From: Spinacia oleracea
Lineage: Eukaryota > Streptophyta > Magnoliopsida > Caryophyllales > Amaranthaceae
DNA: 64,000 nucleotides
Direction of reading: 5' to 3'
Assembly: GCF_020520425.1 (NCBI RefSeq)
Contig: NC_079491.1
Location: 46,552,027-46,616,026, forward strand
The stretch's first letter is position 1; every line of letters starts with the position of its first letter. A model generated the notes under the pieces. It was not told the DNA's origin and did not search any database. It was given only the letters and a program-made list of their open reading frames with translations. A program made the position numbers and the translations under genes. This document shows positions 25,301 through 36,011 of the stretch, in pieces.

Positions 25301-25364
25301 GGATTACCGGGACATCTTGGCTTGCACTGTGGATAGTTGCCCTGCAACAACCTTGGCATCTTAG
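16313..25364 (+). CDS. Purple acid phosphatase (PAP27/PAP1-like), 12 exons, 610 aa
   Basis: Coding exons: 16313-16477, 16623-16714, 16840-16906, 17021-17143, 17370-17462, 17752-17881, 19002-19083, 22386-22518, 24146-24351, 24440-24565, 24663-24972, 25059-25364. All have GT-AG borders and join in frame to 1,833 bases. The protein starts with a hydrophobic signal peptide (MKGLLLTVFVVVLAASYLQC), so it should enter the secretory pathway. It then has a fibronectin-like domain and the dinuclear-metal phosphoesterase domain. All five ligand motifs are intact: GDMG (D292), GDICY (D333, Y336), GNHE (N366), FLAHR (H455) and GHVH (H497, H499). These enzymes hydrolyse phosphomonoesters at acid pH using an Fe(III)-metal centre. 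The length matches the large plant PAP group near Arabidopsis PAP27/PAP1. Introns 7 and 8 (about 3.3 and 1.6 kb) are swollen by transposons, but the exons look undamaged. Confidence 0.95.
19190..19314. mobile_element. Right-end fragment of a Stowaway-like MITE (intron 7 of the phosphatase gene)
   Basis: The sequence ends AGGGACAGAGGGAG followed by TA, a Stowaway/mariner right terminus with its TA target. No matching CTCCCTCT... left end is present nearby, so this copy is truncated; its left limit is approximate. Confidence 0.45.
19733..20154 (-). mobile_element. Short non-autonomous Helitron (422 bp) in intron 7 of the phosphatase gene
   Basis: Read on the minus strand, it starts TCTATCACATTATACTAAAA at 20154 after host A and ends CTAG at 19733 before host T. 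A 14-base perfect palindrome (CCGTGCATGCACGG, 19745-19758) sits eight bases before CTAG. Its 5' end closely matches that of the element at 60474-61000, so both belong to one family. It encodes nothing. Confidence 0.8.
21140..22082. mobile_element. Transposon with long imperfect terminal inverted repeats (intron 7)
   Basis: The left end (GGAAAATTTATTCTAATAAT, then CCAACCTTTG) and the reverse complement of the right end (GGAAAATGGATTCTAATAAA, then TCCAACCTTTG) match imperfectly over about 85 bases. Later shared blocks include AAAAAT...CCTnTCA and CTAACCTTT. The interior (about 0.75 kb) is non-coding. The flanks share only a weak TAAAG match, so the superfamily is unsure; long TIRs suggest a Mutator-type element. 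Confidence 0.6.
23012..23408. mobile_element. Mutator-like MITE with 9-bp target duplication (intron 8)
   Basis: The flanking direct repeat ATTTGCTTT occurs at 23003-23011 and 23409-23417. The inverted ends of about 40 bp share the block GCCTAACGGTTAGACCAC, followed by TTTT. The interior is about nine degenerate copies of a 20-24-bp unit containing CAATTAGTTA. The 9-bp duplication and the TIR structure indicate a Mutator-derived MITE; it encodes no protein. Confidence 0.85.
23561..23786. mobile_element. Possible small inverted-repeat element (intron 8)
   Basis: GGTGCACATTGAG...GGTGCACC on the left is roughly mirrored by GGTGCACTGCGCACCTGTGT...CACC on the right. The arms are imperfect and no clear target duplication is visible, so this is tentative. 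Confidence 0.3.
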
Positions 25365-25523
25365 TAAACCTTGTTAGGGATATGTTTGTTGTAACCAGGG
25401 TGCCAATTATTTCAAATTCATACAATAGATCTCCCTTCTCTTTAGCCCTTCTGTACAGATGCATGATTGATTTAATTCCCAACTTTCATATATCTTGCTT
25501 ATTAAGCTTCCCAACCAAGAAAC

Positions 25524-25628
25524 TTTTTTTTATTTTTGCAAATGAGCCATAATGGCGGGGATGAGAATCGATCCCAGAATCACCTGGAATGGGGAGGGAA
25601 GCTCTAACCAAGTGAGCTATCCCCCACT
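25524..25628 (-). mobile_element. tRNA-derived SINE, about 105 bp
   Basis: On the minus strand, GGGGGATAGCTCACTTGGTT (A box TAGCTCACTTGG) starts a tRNA-like head. GGGATCGATTCTC follows as a degenerate B box, then ATCCCCGCCA, and the copy ends in GCAAAAATAAAAAAAAG. The T-loop is too short and there is no proper anticodon arm, so this is a SINE rather than a working tRNA gene. It lies about 160 bp after the phosphatase stop codon, probably at or just past its 3' UTR, in antisense orientation. Target duplications are not clear. Confidence 0.7.
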
Positions 25629-26055
25629 CTCTAGAACCTTGTTGCCTTTAGTTGTTATTTGTTAATGTAAATAACTATGGGATGCACTTTTCTACCCGAC
25701 ATAAATAATATGTTCGGGATTATACTAAAACAGATATTATGAGTGATACATGTCATTTTCTGCGGGTTGTAATTTAAGTGAGGTATAAAGTTTAAGGTTG
25801 TAAATCTGAAAGTTTGAGTTTGTAATTGGCAAACACACAACTTTATTGGGTTGTTTTTTCAAATTTTCCTATTAATAATGGAAAAAATATTTACTCTATA
25901 TCTTGGTAAATCTAACATATTAGCATATCAAATATTTTGGTCAAAAATTTGCGTATCAAGCATATAAAAGTAACAACTTGTCTTACGTGTGGCGCGCCAC
26001 TCGCCACACCATCAACGAATGAATAGTGTGTGTGTTCACATGGGAGAGTAGAGCT
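25629..26055. other. Intergenic, AT-rich
   Basis: No gene is visible. There is one strong hairpin at 25987-26009 (GTGTGGCG, 7-base loop, CGCCACAC) of unknown role. Confidence 0.45.
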
Positions 26056-26894
26056 TGTTGGCATACAGAAACTAGTACTAGATTTTAATTAAACGCGGAA
26101 ATATGCTGGCCTATTTTGCTATAAATAGGGCCTCTGAAAACCGGAAAATAACACACAATTCCAACCCTAAACCCTTAAGCTTGAGTATTGACCGAAGCTT
26201 TCTAAGTCCCGATTCGTGTGTCTGTCGTATTTAACACATTGTTAAGAAGACCCTGCCCACACGACCGCCTGATCGCTGAATCTTGTCAAAGTGCTACAGA
26301 AACCTAAACACAATCCTAAGCCCCAAAATACTCAAAGCTCTGGAAGAATCTTGTCCCGTAGTTATTCAGTCGGAAAGTTCGAAAGCCAAACGGAAAGCAA
26401 GTAAAGTCAAGTGGTAGGTGTTCTTGAGAACCGCAGTAAAGCCTACGCTTTGCTGTAACGTGAATTATCTTTTTATTGCTTTCCCCGCCATATAAATCTT
26501 CTAACTTTAATCTGTTATATTGTTCACGTAAATCAGATAATGCTTGGACAAACCGGTTTATTGCTAAGCCCCTTAAATCAATCTAAATCAGCTCTTGACA
26601 TCTGTTTTAGTAAATATCTGTGCATTAAAATCAATCAAGAGTAGTAATGTAGCATAACGCATATCGCAGCATCGTCACAATTGAACTAGTAAGGACCGCG
26701 CCGCGTGGGCTAATGTTGGGCACTCCCCATATTAGTAAACGTCCCCCTAACTCTCAATCTCTGTTCCGCTCGATGTTACGTTGAGGGATCTCCACACCAA
26801 GGATCACAAGGGAATCTATGGCCGTCGTGAATCACACATGTTTGCACTCCAGGCATGTCACGATAACCGGGTTTTGTCAGTTTTTTTAAACTTA

Positions 26895-26904
26895 ATGGCG
26901 ACTC
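26895..26904 (+). other. Primer binding site of the Tat/Ogre-like element
   Basis: TGGCGACTCC just after the left LTR is the start of the primer site seen in Tat/Ogre-lineage elements. Confidence 0.55.
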
Positions 26905-27006
26905 CTAAAGACTAGTAAAAAGAGGCTAACGCCCACAGTTAGTCCCTACTTACTTAATATGCTTGCCACATCCAAAAGAGGGAAAAATCAACACCCTCAC
27001 ACTTGG

Positions 27007-27195
27007 CCGTTTTTCCCTTCGCCAAAAAGACGTGTGTTATCAAAAGGGTTCCGTGACCGTTTTTCCCTTCTCCAAAAAGACATGTGTTATCTAAAGGGTT
27101 TCGATGACCATTTTTCCCTTCGCCAAAAAGACGTGTGTTATCTTAAGGGTTCCGTGACCATTTTTCCCTTCCCCAAAAAGACGTGGGGGCTAACT
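27007..27195 (+). repeat. Tandem repeat, about 3.7 copies of 50 bp
   Basis: Units of the form CCGTTTTTCCCTTCGCCAAA followed by AAGACGTGTGTTATC start at 27007, 27057, 27108 and 27158. The last unit passes into the polypurine tract before the right LTR. Tandem arrays beside the polypurine tract are common in this lineage. Confidence 0.9.
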
Positions 27196-28985
27196 GTAGA
27201 CGCCTACATTGTTCCCCTAGGCCCGAAGCGGTGAGTTCAATGATGAATATATAACCCACTCGTAACCAAAGCACTCTGATTAGGTGAAGAACGACCCTCG
27301 ACTGACTGAAGAGACCATTGGAACAGAACCAGTTAAATATAGTAATTTCCATAAATAGAAATCTTCATGGACATGTACTTAGTCGCATTCGCATCCCGAT
27401 ACGGCTTAATATGTGGTTGCATCGATAGAAAATGGAATATAATTGTCCGCGGTGTGTTAGTGTTTGCCTTCAGGCTCTATAATAACATAGCTCAAATAAC
27501 AACACTTCTCGAACTAATACTTATTGGGCACAGTACATGTGAAAGTTAACCCAAGTTACTGAAACACGCTTCCGAGTGCCTAGAATACGCTCGTTAGCTC
27601 ATTTAGCAAATGATACGTCCTTACAAAGTCAAAGTTTGTCTTGTAAATTATGATTTGGATCATGCATATCACATGAATGTATAGACCTTGGAATAAGCAT
27701 TCCATGGACTTATCAATAGCCCAAATCCAATTTAATACGAATAATTATAAGGCTTTTACTTGGGCTTTGCCAAAACGAACCGACCTCCACTCTTTGGGAA
27801 ATAACTCTTGATTTACGATGCCCACTGATGCAAGACCAACGGTATTGGAAAGCTGGATTCCATATCTGTCCTACAAGATACTATTTGTAAGAACCCAAAT
27901 TCGTATGAAGAAGTAATGGGCTGTTAAAGATTAAAGTTTCTGGAATCTGTGAAGTAGATTTGCCTGCGACGGATATTTCTAGCGTTGGCAGACATGCGCT
28001 AGAAATTTCCAGCGCACACATGGCCAGCGCCACTTTTTTCTGGCGCTGCCATTTGATTCTCACTAAAACTCAAACTGTTCAAAATTCTATCTTACTTGCG
28101 CTAGAAATTTCTAGCGCTACGGTGACATGCGCCATTTTATTCTGGCGCATCCATTTGATTCTCACTAAAACTCGAACTCTTCAAATTTCTATCCTTTTTC
28201 GACTAGTTACACTATAAATACAACCATTCTGCACCCCAATTTCGATCATCAATTCAATTTCACTCCTTTGATATTCTGAATTCTGAATTCTCTCTCTAAT
28301 ATTCTAAAATCCCTGCTGAAGTCTCGTCCCGTATTCATAATAGTTCTTTCGTATTAACTCATTGTTAAGCAGAACTCTGTCCGTACAAGAATTCAAACCA
28401 CCTAGGGAATATTCAAAGGAAACTCTGCCGGAATTGAAGGAAAGATAAGGATATGAAAGTCAGTATAAAGGTTGTTCTAAAGCTAAAAGGAGGCTCTGCT
28501 AAGGTGAGCGGTAAGTGTTCATGAGAACCGTAGTATAGCCTACGCTATATTGTAACCTGAAATCTACTTTTTTATTGCTTTCATCACCATATAAATCTGT
28601 TCGCATAATCTGTTATATTGATCACGCCTAATAAGATATTCCCAGACAAATCGACTATTGTTAAGCACCTTGAATTAACTTAAATCAATATTTTGACGAT
28701 CGTTTAGTTAATATTTGTGCATTAAAACCAACTCAGATTAGTAATGTAGTCTAACACATGTCCCTTTCGTCGTCACGCTGAACTAGTAAGGACCGCCACG
28801 TGGGCTAATGCTGGGCACTCCCAGTATTAGTAAACGTCCCCCGAACTCCCAATATCTACTCCGTTGGATGTACGTTTAGCGATCTCCATAATAGGGATCA
28901 CAAGGGAACCTACGACCATTGTGAGTCAAATATGTTTTCCCTTCGGACATATCATCATAACAGGGTTTTGTCAGTTTTAGTTCAT
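27195..28985 (+). repeat. Right LTR of the Tat/Ogre-like element
   Basis: It starts TGTAGACGCCTACATTG and has a TATA-like box (CTATAAATACA, about 28211-28221). Two direct copies (about 27988-28087 and 28096-28195) of a roughly 100-bp unit with palindromic cores lie upstream of that box. After the LTR end, ACTTAATATGATTGCCACAT (about 28990-29010) resembles the internal sequence that follows the left LTR (about 26952-26972), although the primer site itself is missing here. Confidence 0.5.
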
Positions 28986-29039
28986 ATTTACTTAATATGA
29001 TTGCCACATTCCGAGGGAAAAGTCGTTCGAGCCACTTTC

Positions 29040-29277
29040 TTAGGAAAGGTACGCCCGTCCTATTTTTCGACCCCTCACAGAGTGTAGCACCATTCCTAGC
29101 AATATTGCTAAATGTAATAACGACAAAAGAAACATCCTCATCCATACTCTCTTCAGGGGTTTCCTTTTCCTGACTTGCATCAACAATCTTAGTGTTTCCT
29201 CTCTTGATTTTGTTGTTCGATCTTCGAATTAGGTCAGCTTCTTCTAATGAAATTCCGTTCGCAGCTATCGCACTCAT
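29040..29277 (-). pseudogene. Possible LINE ORF1 N-terminal remnant
   Basis: The minus-strand frame begins MSAIAANGISLEEADLIRRS followed by NNKIKRG. This recalls the start of plant LINE ORF1 (DUF4283-type) proteins, where a leucine-rich stretch is followed by RS-K-K. The similarity fades after about 50 residues, and the frame then runs into LTR-derived sequence. The call is weak. Confidence 0.25.
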
Positions 29278-29516
29278 CCTAAGGTTCGATTGAGTTGGTT
29301 AACGATAATCCAGTAAAATAATAACTTTAATTTACAAAGAGATCGTATATTTAATATTTAGATCGAATATTTTGATAATTTATTTACGAAAAGACCAATA
29401 TGTTTTGCTCGTCAATCATGGTTGACTGGGCGGAGTTGCACTTGATAAATTCCCTTTGTCACCGAAAAACATTAAGGTATCTCTGATCAAAGAAGCAGCA
29501 CCGCAAGCGCGCAAGA

Positions 29517-31387
29517 ATGGCATGTTCAGCCGCCCGTCGAACCGTCACAACACTTCTAACTAGAACATATCTCCGCAACTCTTCTTCGCCTCCTTCAATT
29601 CTCTCTCCCAACTCTCGATTTTCTCTCTCCTACATTTTGTCCCACTTCCAACCTTCACTCTCCCCGAATTCACCGAATTTTCAAACTCGCCCCAAAACAA
29701 CCGGGTCGGGCTACTCGCCACTCAATGATCCATCCCCAAATTGGACGAATCGCCCCCCTAAAGAAACCATCTTATTGGATGGGTGCGATTATCAGCATTG
29801 GCTTATTGTAATGGAGTTTCCTATTGACCCTAAACCTTCTAATGAAGAAATGATTGATTCTTACGTTAAAACCCTAGCTCAAATTGTTGGCAGGTTAGTT
29901 AATTTTTCCGGGTTTTTTTTTTTTGGGGTGTGGTTTAGGGATTTGATTAATGTTTTTTTTTTTCCTGGGTCTGGCAGTGAGGAGGAGGCGAAGAAGAAGA
30001 TTTACTCTGTTTCGACGACGACGTATACTGGGTTTGGTGCTTTGATTTCTGAGGAGCTGACTTACAAAGTTAAAGGTAACCGAGTTCGGTTTTTGAGGTT
30101 CAGGGTTTAGGGTTTGTGATATGTTGATTTTTGGTAGGTGTTCTTCCCTAATTTTTTGTATAATATTGGTGGAAATGATTATGAAATTTGACTAATCTTG
30201 CAAGGTGGTGTATCAAATTGAGTTGTTAATTTGTTGATTGTATGATATTGTGCTTTTCCCATGAGTAATTTAGTTACTTTTCATTACTGATTTAATTATA
30301 TTGTCTTAAATATTTGACAAAGAAATCTCTTTCGCAGCATTGCACTATTGTCATGATTTCTTTTACAGTGTAGATTTGTCAATTTAAATAACAAACTTTT
30401 TACTCTATTACCTTATAGTCTTATACTGAATGATTGTCTGATTCTTAGGTTATGAGGTGTTTGTATGAGGTTATGAGGTTACATACCTTTGGAAATATGG
30501 TCTAAAGAAATAAACCTCTTTGCATACACAATAGCGGATTAGGGCGATTTTGAATATTAAACTTCATATAGGGAGGATACTGGTTATATGGTGAGAAAGT
30601 TCATTAGTAATGTTGGTTTCTTGTTTTTAATTATGCGGGGGGATCTTAGTACTTGGATGTTTCAGAGTACTCTTGTTTCAATTGGAAGAAAATAGACTTG
30701 CTAATTGACATACATTAATGAATAAACCACATGATTCTTGTAGTTTGACTCTTTTTAGTCATTGACATACTGAATCCACCTAGTCAAATCCAAGCTTACC
30801 TGAAGGCTGAATGTGCTTTTGTTTAGTAAATTCTTTTGTTTGAGGGGATTGTGTTAGTTTGCTCGTTCTGTGAGATGTATGGGAAGTTTTCCATCAGTTC
30901 TTTGTTTGGAGTTTGATTTATCTTAGCCATGATCTGCCGTACCCAGAGCAAATATATAAGGAGTACTCCGCTTATTGTAGGCTGCGACCTCGTTTGAATG
31001 TTTTAATTGAATCAAGTAACCAGCATTTGGTTTCTTTTATTGTGACAGAGTTGCCTGGTGTTCTCTGGGTCTTGCCTGATTCCTATCTTGACGTGCCAAA
31101 TAAGGATTACGGAGGTGGGTAATTGATGCAAGAGATGTCCTCACAAAACAATTTGATCTTGTTATATTTTTGTTTTTCAATATAGTTGTTCATACATTTG
31201 AATCTTGGTTGGCTTTGATCTTTTAGGTGATCTTTTTACCAATGGGAAAGTTATGCGAAGGCCACAGTATGATTTTAGTGAGAGGCAGCAGAATAGTAGA
31301 CCAAGGACTCGCCCACGACATGACAGACGTCGTGAAAGAGTGCAGAATGTCGGAAGACCACCAATACAGACACAAGAACAGAGTTAG
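29517..31387 (+). CDS. MORF/RIP family organellar RNA editing factor, 4 exons, 233 aa
   Basis: Exons 29517-29893, 29978-30075, 31049-31114 and 31227-31387 have GT-AG borders and join in frame. The protein begins with a Ser/Arg-rich, acid-poor leader ([20 protein letters not shown]) typical of a mitochondrial or plastid transit peptide. The MORF domain follows at about residues 80-175, with [40 protein letters not shown] and [20 protein letters not shown]. It ends in a basic Arg/Gln tail. MORF proteins bind PPR editing factors and are needed for C-to-U editing of organellar transcripts. The tail of about 50 residues after NKDYGG lacks the long Gly-rich extension of MORF8-like members. The gene lies between a decayed LTR element and a Helitron and shows no coding damage. 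Confidence 0.93.
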
Positions 31388-31660
31388 ACACAGGACAATG
31401 CACAAACCAATGAAGCAGCCAATGCTAATGAATGGCCATGAACCATTAGAAGTTATATTAAAGTAATATATCGGGTTTATTTTTAAGCTGTGCGTATGCA
31501 TCTTTTCTAGTATGAACACTATTTCTTCCAACACTGTCTCCAAACACTTGATTCTTTTTACAGTTAAAGCAGGGCATGCATCCCTCCTTTGACATGTTGC
31601 CAATATCAATTCATGGGCTTCCCTACCATCACTTCTATCGTCGGTAATGGTCTATAATTA

Positions 31661-32005
31661 CTAGTCTTATATGCACGCGATGCGTGCGAATATAAGAAAC
31701 AGATTTGTGTTATTACATATAAACCTGAAATAACATGTATAAAATATAATATAAATGCGATCCATGCGAATATAAGAAACATATAAGTGAGATAAAGTCG
31801 AACGCATATAAATAGATTGATTGAAATGGTAAGAATTTATGTAAGGGGCAAGATTGATTAAAATGCTTTTTTGGAATTTTCCTATTGGATACGTTGTCAT
31901 TGTATTCTCTATCATATAAGTGTGAAGAGTATTTTAGTAATCCAAGGGGAATACCAAAAGTGGATTTACTAGCATAACCTCACATCTTCACTTATATAAT
32001 AGAGA
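31661..32005 (-). mobile_element. Short non-autonomous Helitron (345 bp) downstream of the MORF gene
   Basis: On the minus strand it starts TCTCTATTATATAAGTGAAG at 32005 after host A and ends GACTAG at 31661 before host T. The subterminal hairpin is GCACGC, loop ATC, GCGTGC. The block ATGCG...GCGAATATAAGAAACA recurs inside at about 31760-31782. It is a different family from the elements at 19733 and 60474. Confidence 0.75.
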
Positions 32006-32103
32006 TTATTGGTTTAAATATTACAGATCAAATAGTATGCTTGGCATAGGTGGAGCTATATAGGCCCGTTTTTTCCCCCCCTTATAGAAGGGTAATACAT
32101 TAC

Positions 32104-34813
32104 TGTAATACCCAAAATTTTAAACTCGGTTTATTAAAATTAAAAATATTTATTAACTTGATTTCGTTTTAAATAAATTACGAATAATCGAATTTCGTTA
32201 TTTTAATCGTTTTTACGATTTATTTTAAACGATAAATTTATAAACGAAAATTATTTATTTTTCGTTAACGATAATTTTTTTTATAAGAAATTATTTTAAT
32301 TAAACATTTCTATTTTAGCAATTTCTGAAAATTACAAACAATTTCCGAATTTTGCCTAATATTGTGAAATTATTAAAATATCCCTCAAGAACAAAAAAAA
32401 AGATCCATTCTTTTTCTTCCCTTGTTCTCCACGTATAAACTCCTTCCCTCAATTCTGTCCAAATTCAGATCCTTGGACTCCAAGCTATGCATCTTCTCCT
32501 TCACTCTTCTTGATTTTTATAATCATACAACCAATTTCCATTTTGCTCTCAACCATAAATCAATTCACAAAACTGAGATATCATCCCCTTTGTTCCTCCA
32601 ATTGCTCGAACCACCACCACCAACAACAGCCACCTCAACCACCGTCCACCACCATTATCACCACCACTCAACACCGCCCAATCACCCTCGACCACCACCG
32701 CACTTCCCTCACCCTCTCCCTCCTCCGCACGTGTCCCCTGCCCTGTTCCCCTGTCTCCCTTCCCTTCTCTGACACGCTGCACCACCCACGCCACACACCA
32801 CCGTCCACCCTCGCCACCATCACCTACCACCAGTCGCAACACCCCAGCCACCCAGACCACCGTGGCCCCTACAGCACCACCGCACACACCACCTCCTTCC
32901 TCTGCTCCCTCCTCTCTTCTCGCCTCCCCTGCCTCGTTCTCTCTTTCTCTCGTCGCACCACCTCCCACAACCACAACCACCTCCAGCCATTTTCGTCACC
33001 TTGCCAAACAGCCTCCGCCCCAAAATAACCCAGCAAGCCACCCCCCTACTCCTCCCAGAACCGCCGCAAACCACCACACAAATCTCCCCTGTTTCTTTCC
33101 CCTTTTCGCGCAAATCACCACCTCCCCTCACCGCTCCGCCGCCGTGAACCAACCAACTCACCGCCGCATTAATTGGCACCACCCAGCCCCAATCGCCTCC
33201 CTCCCTTTCTCTTTCCTCCTCTCCCTCCTCCCTGTCGTGCCTCCTTTCAAAAAAACCCAAAACCAAAAATTAGAATTTTAGACTTTGTTTTTATTTTCCC
33301 TCAAACCCATTTTGAGTTTGGGCCATTTCAAATTGGGCCTTGGTAAGTTGAAAACTGAATTGCTACTTACAGATTTCCTAATTAATAATTTTCTTATTTC
33401 AACAAAGTTTTATCATATAATTATTTACTAATGAATTGTTTATTATATTCAGGTTTAATTATCGTTTTTACTAAAATAAATTACTAGCCTGAATTATCAA
33501 ACAAACGGAATTTTTAATATTATTTAAATGAAAATCGATTTATAAAATATATATGTATTTTGATTAAAAATTCGATTAATAATAATATTTTCTTTAAATT
33601 TCGAAATTATATTTTTATTAAAATTCGTTATTTATAAATCCATTACTTATAAAATTTATGATTTACAAAATATTGATTTTTATTTATTTATCGATTTAGT
33701 ACTAATTCAATTATTCATTATTTTGAAAGAAATTGGACTCAGAGCTCAGGACGAACGAACCAACGAAAATCCTTAGCAAAATCGTGGAAGTGAGGTAACG
33801 GCTATTGCTAGTACCCGCAATTCCCTTATAAATGCGATTATGAAATTACAACGTTATGATTGATTTATGAACTAAATGTTTTAACATGTTTTATGAATTG
33901 CGGGAAATGAAATGTGATTTGATTGAATTATAATATGATTTGATGGAATTATTTCTTATAATATGATTGATTGAAATTCTTATGAAATGATATTTATAAG
34001 AAACCATGAAAGAAATGATGTTTATATGATGGCAGGAAAGAAATGATATTTTATTGATCCCAGGATCTAAATGATGTTTTATTATGATCTCATAATTTAA
34101 AGGAATTATGTTACTTCAACTGAAGTAAAAAGGCTAAAATGTAAAATTTAACGAAACATGATAAAGGAAAGTGAAAGACCTAGTCCGTTTGGCAGTATAT
34201 GTTCACAGGTTACGATTCTCGGTCATGCATGTACCCATGGGGAATCCGCCCATTGAGCCAAGGCTCTCATGTTTTCGGGCCAAGGCCCCCTGTTTTATGG
34301 ACAGCGGTCCATCGTGGAAGACGTTCCACCATGTCATACTTGCCACGGCTAGCATGTGCACCCTAAAGTTATGAATGAATTAAATAAAGGACTTTATAAA
34401 ATGTTTTACATTATTCTATTCTCCCTGTGTTATTAAATAAAATGAATTGAAATGAATTTACGTTGCTAGGATAGTCGTTACTGAGTCTTCGGCTCACCTT
34501 TTTTGTTTTCTGTTTTAGGTACTGCTGGAAACGACGGAAACGAGTAGTGGCGAGGATTTCACTTTAATATTATTCACCTAGTTTATGCTTAATGCTTTAA
34601 TAGCTTAATTAAAGACTTTTAGTAAGTTATGTACTTTTATTTTGGTATTATAAAGGATTATTATATATATTTTTGGAGTAATTAATAGCTTATGATTGAT
34701 GTTTGCCTTGTAATTTCCAAAAGGAAGTTACGGCAGATAATGTCCCGACCAAATTAGGTTAATTCCGCTGCTAATCATGCTTTAATAATTGAATTATAGG
34801 TCGGGGCGTTACA
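32104..34813 (+). mobile_element. Solo LTR (2,710 bp) with perfect 5-bp target duplication
   Basis: It begins TGTAATACCCAAAATTTT and ends GGTCGGGGCGTTACA. ATTAC flanks it on both sides (32099-32103 and 34814-34818). There is no internal region, so it is a solo LTR left by recombination of a gypsy-type element. From about 32580 to 33250 the plus strand is C-rich and G-poor, giving spurious Pro/His/Thr-rich ORFs on both strands. Confidence 0.9.
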
Positions 34814-34818
34814 ATTAC

Positions 34819-35770
34819 CCTGCACCTCTCCCCCCCCCCCCCCAAACCCCAAGGTAACTGTTATTGGGTTAAAGCTTTTAGCCAAATAGTTCTTCTCACA
34901 TGTCATTCGTCACCATCGTTAGTCTCTATTCGAGGTGTGATAAACCGCTGGCTCCCATCGGCTTTTTAAGCCCATACCTACCTCCAAAAAAATAAAGAAA
35001 AGAAATTGGAATAGGGTGGGCCAAACTTAAATGAATGGTAAAAGAGTTGTTGACGTGTTATATATTGTCAACATTTGTATAAGTACTATCAATGTTGTAT
35101 ACTGTCATTGTTGTATTAAAACCTGTCATAACCACCCAAAAAGAATGAGATGAAATGAAATAGAAAACGTAAAGAGACCACTTAAATGAATGGGTAAAAG
35201 TGTTGTCATATGTACAATCATCGTATAGCACATGCCGATCCAATGTCGTACGATACAATTATTCGTTTGGCGCGGCCATAATATACGCGATACGATCCGG
35301 AAAAATCCCGCTTCATGATTAATTTTATACATTATTCCGTATTAGTGATTTTGAAGAAATAATTTTTGTTAAAATAAAAAATTAATCACTAAAAAGTAGA
35401 AATTTTTTACATATATAAGTGTAACTTTTAAGAATTTTGAGTGAACTTTTACTCCAGTATACAATATTTACTTGTAAATTAGTATTTGGATCCGGCCGGC
35501 GGCCGATGCCCCGAATTAATACACGAATAAAAAATTTAAATGAATTCAATATTCCGTAATTATTAAATTGTCGTTTAGTATATTTTTTTATGAAAAATTA
35601 ACATATAATTTAATTTGGATTACTGATTACGGAGTAATTATTTAGTTTACAAATTAGAGGTCAAGTGCACAACGATCATTCACTAGATGCGACTGACACG
35701 AGCGAACGACACCACACGGCAAAGCTCCATCTTAATTCACTAGACAGTAGACATTCACTTGCGCGGCATT
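34819..35770. other. Intergenic region upstream of the TPR gene
   Basis: A run of 14 C lies at about 34830-34843. The rest is AT-rich. It includes a dispersed repeat copy at 35338-35485 and otherwise nothing I recognise. Confidence 0.5.
35338..35485 (+). repeat. Dispersed repeat, inverted copy at 61008-61160
   Basis: AGTGATTTTGAAGAAATAAT, ATCACTAAAAA, ACATATATAA and TTTTACTCCAGTATAC occur in the same order in the reverse complement of 61008-61160. The family is unidentified. Confidence 0.65.
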
Positions 35771-35774
35771 CGGG

Positions 35775-35783
35775 TGTATATAC
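35775..35783 (+). promoter_or_regulatory. Probable TATA box of the TPR gene
   Basis: TGTATATAC lies about 230 bases before the start codon and about 30 bases before a CT-rich leader (ATTCTCTCTCTTTC), a typical plant promoter-to-leader arrangement. Confidence 0.45.
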
Positions 35784-36011
35784 AGGCTGCTACATCTGTC
35801 ATAATTATTCTCTCTCTTTCATCCATTCCACTTTTCTTCCTCAGACCATCTCCGATTCACAACCTTATTTCGGATCTCCTGTTCGTAAGATCATATCAAC
35901 ATCAGATCTTGTTCAATAATTCGTCATCTGAGGTACATTTTCAATTTCACTTTTGAAACTTTCTTCAATTTTATTGGCAATAAGTTTTACTGATCAAAAT
36001 TATACGCAATA

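Larger units (their letters stand above)
26056..28985 (+). mobile_element. Internally deleted Tat/Ogre-like LTR retrotransposon (Ty3/gypsy type)
   Basis: Two related LTR sequences flank about 300 bp of internal sequence. The left LTR (about 26056-26894) is followed by the primer site TGGCGACTCC (26895-26904). The right LTR starts TGTAGACGCCTACATTG at 27195, directly after a purine-rich tract (AAAAAGACGTGGGGGC) and a 50-bp tandem repeat array. The LTRs can be aligned from about 26150 / 28230 to the end, for example CTAGTAAGGACCGC and AGTAAACGTCCCCC, but have diverged by roughly a fifth to a quarter by eye. All coding regions are missing. The left LTR is also shorter than the right, so its U3 part has been lost or replaced. 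Confidence 0.6.

Noticed and set aside
25540-25628. A tRNA gene on the minus strand
   Set aside because: A and B boxes are present, but the T-loop is too short, the anticodon arm does not form, and an A-rich tail follows, so it is a SINE.
27007-27195. A CRISPR-like array
   Set aside because: The units are contiguous tandem repeats without spacers, next to an LTR polypurine tract in a plant genome.
32422-33281. Pro/His/Thr-rich ORFs of up to 172 aa on both strands
   Set aside because: They lie wholly within a solo LTR and result from a G-poor, C-rich block; opposite-strand frames are equally open.
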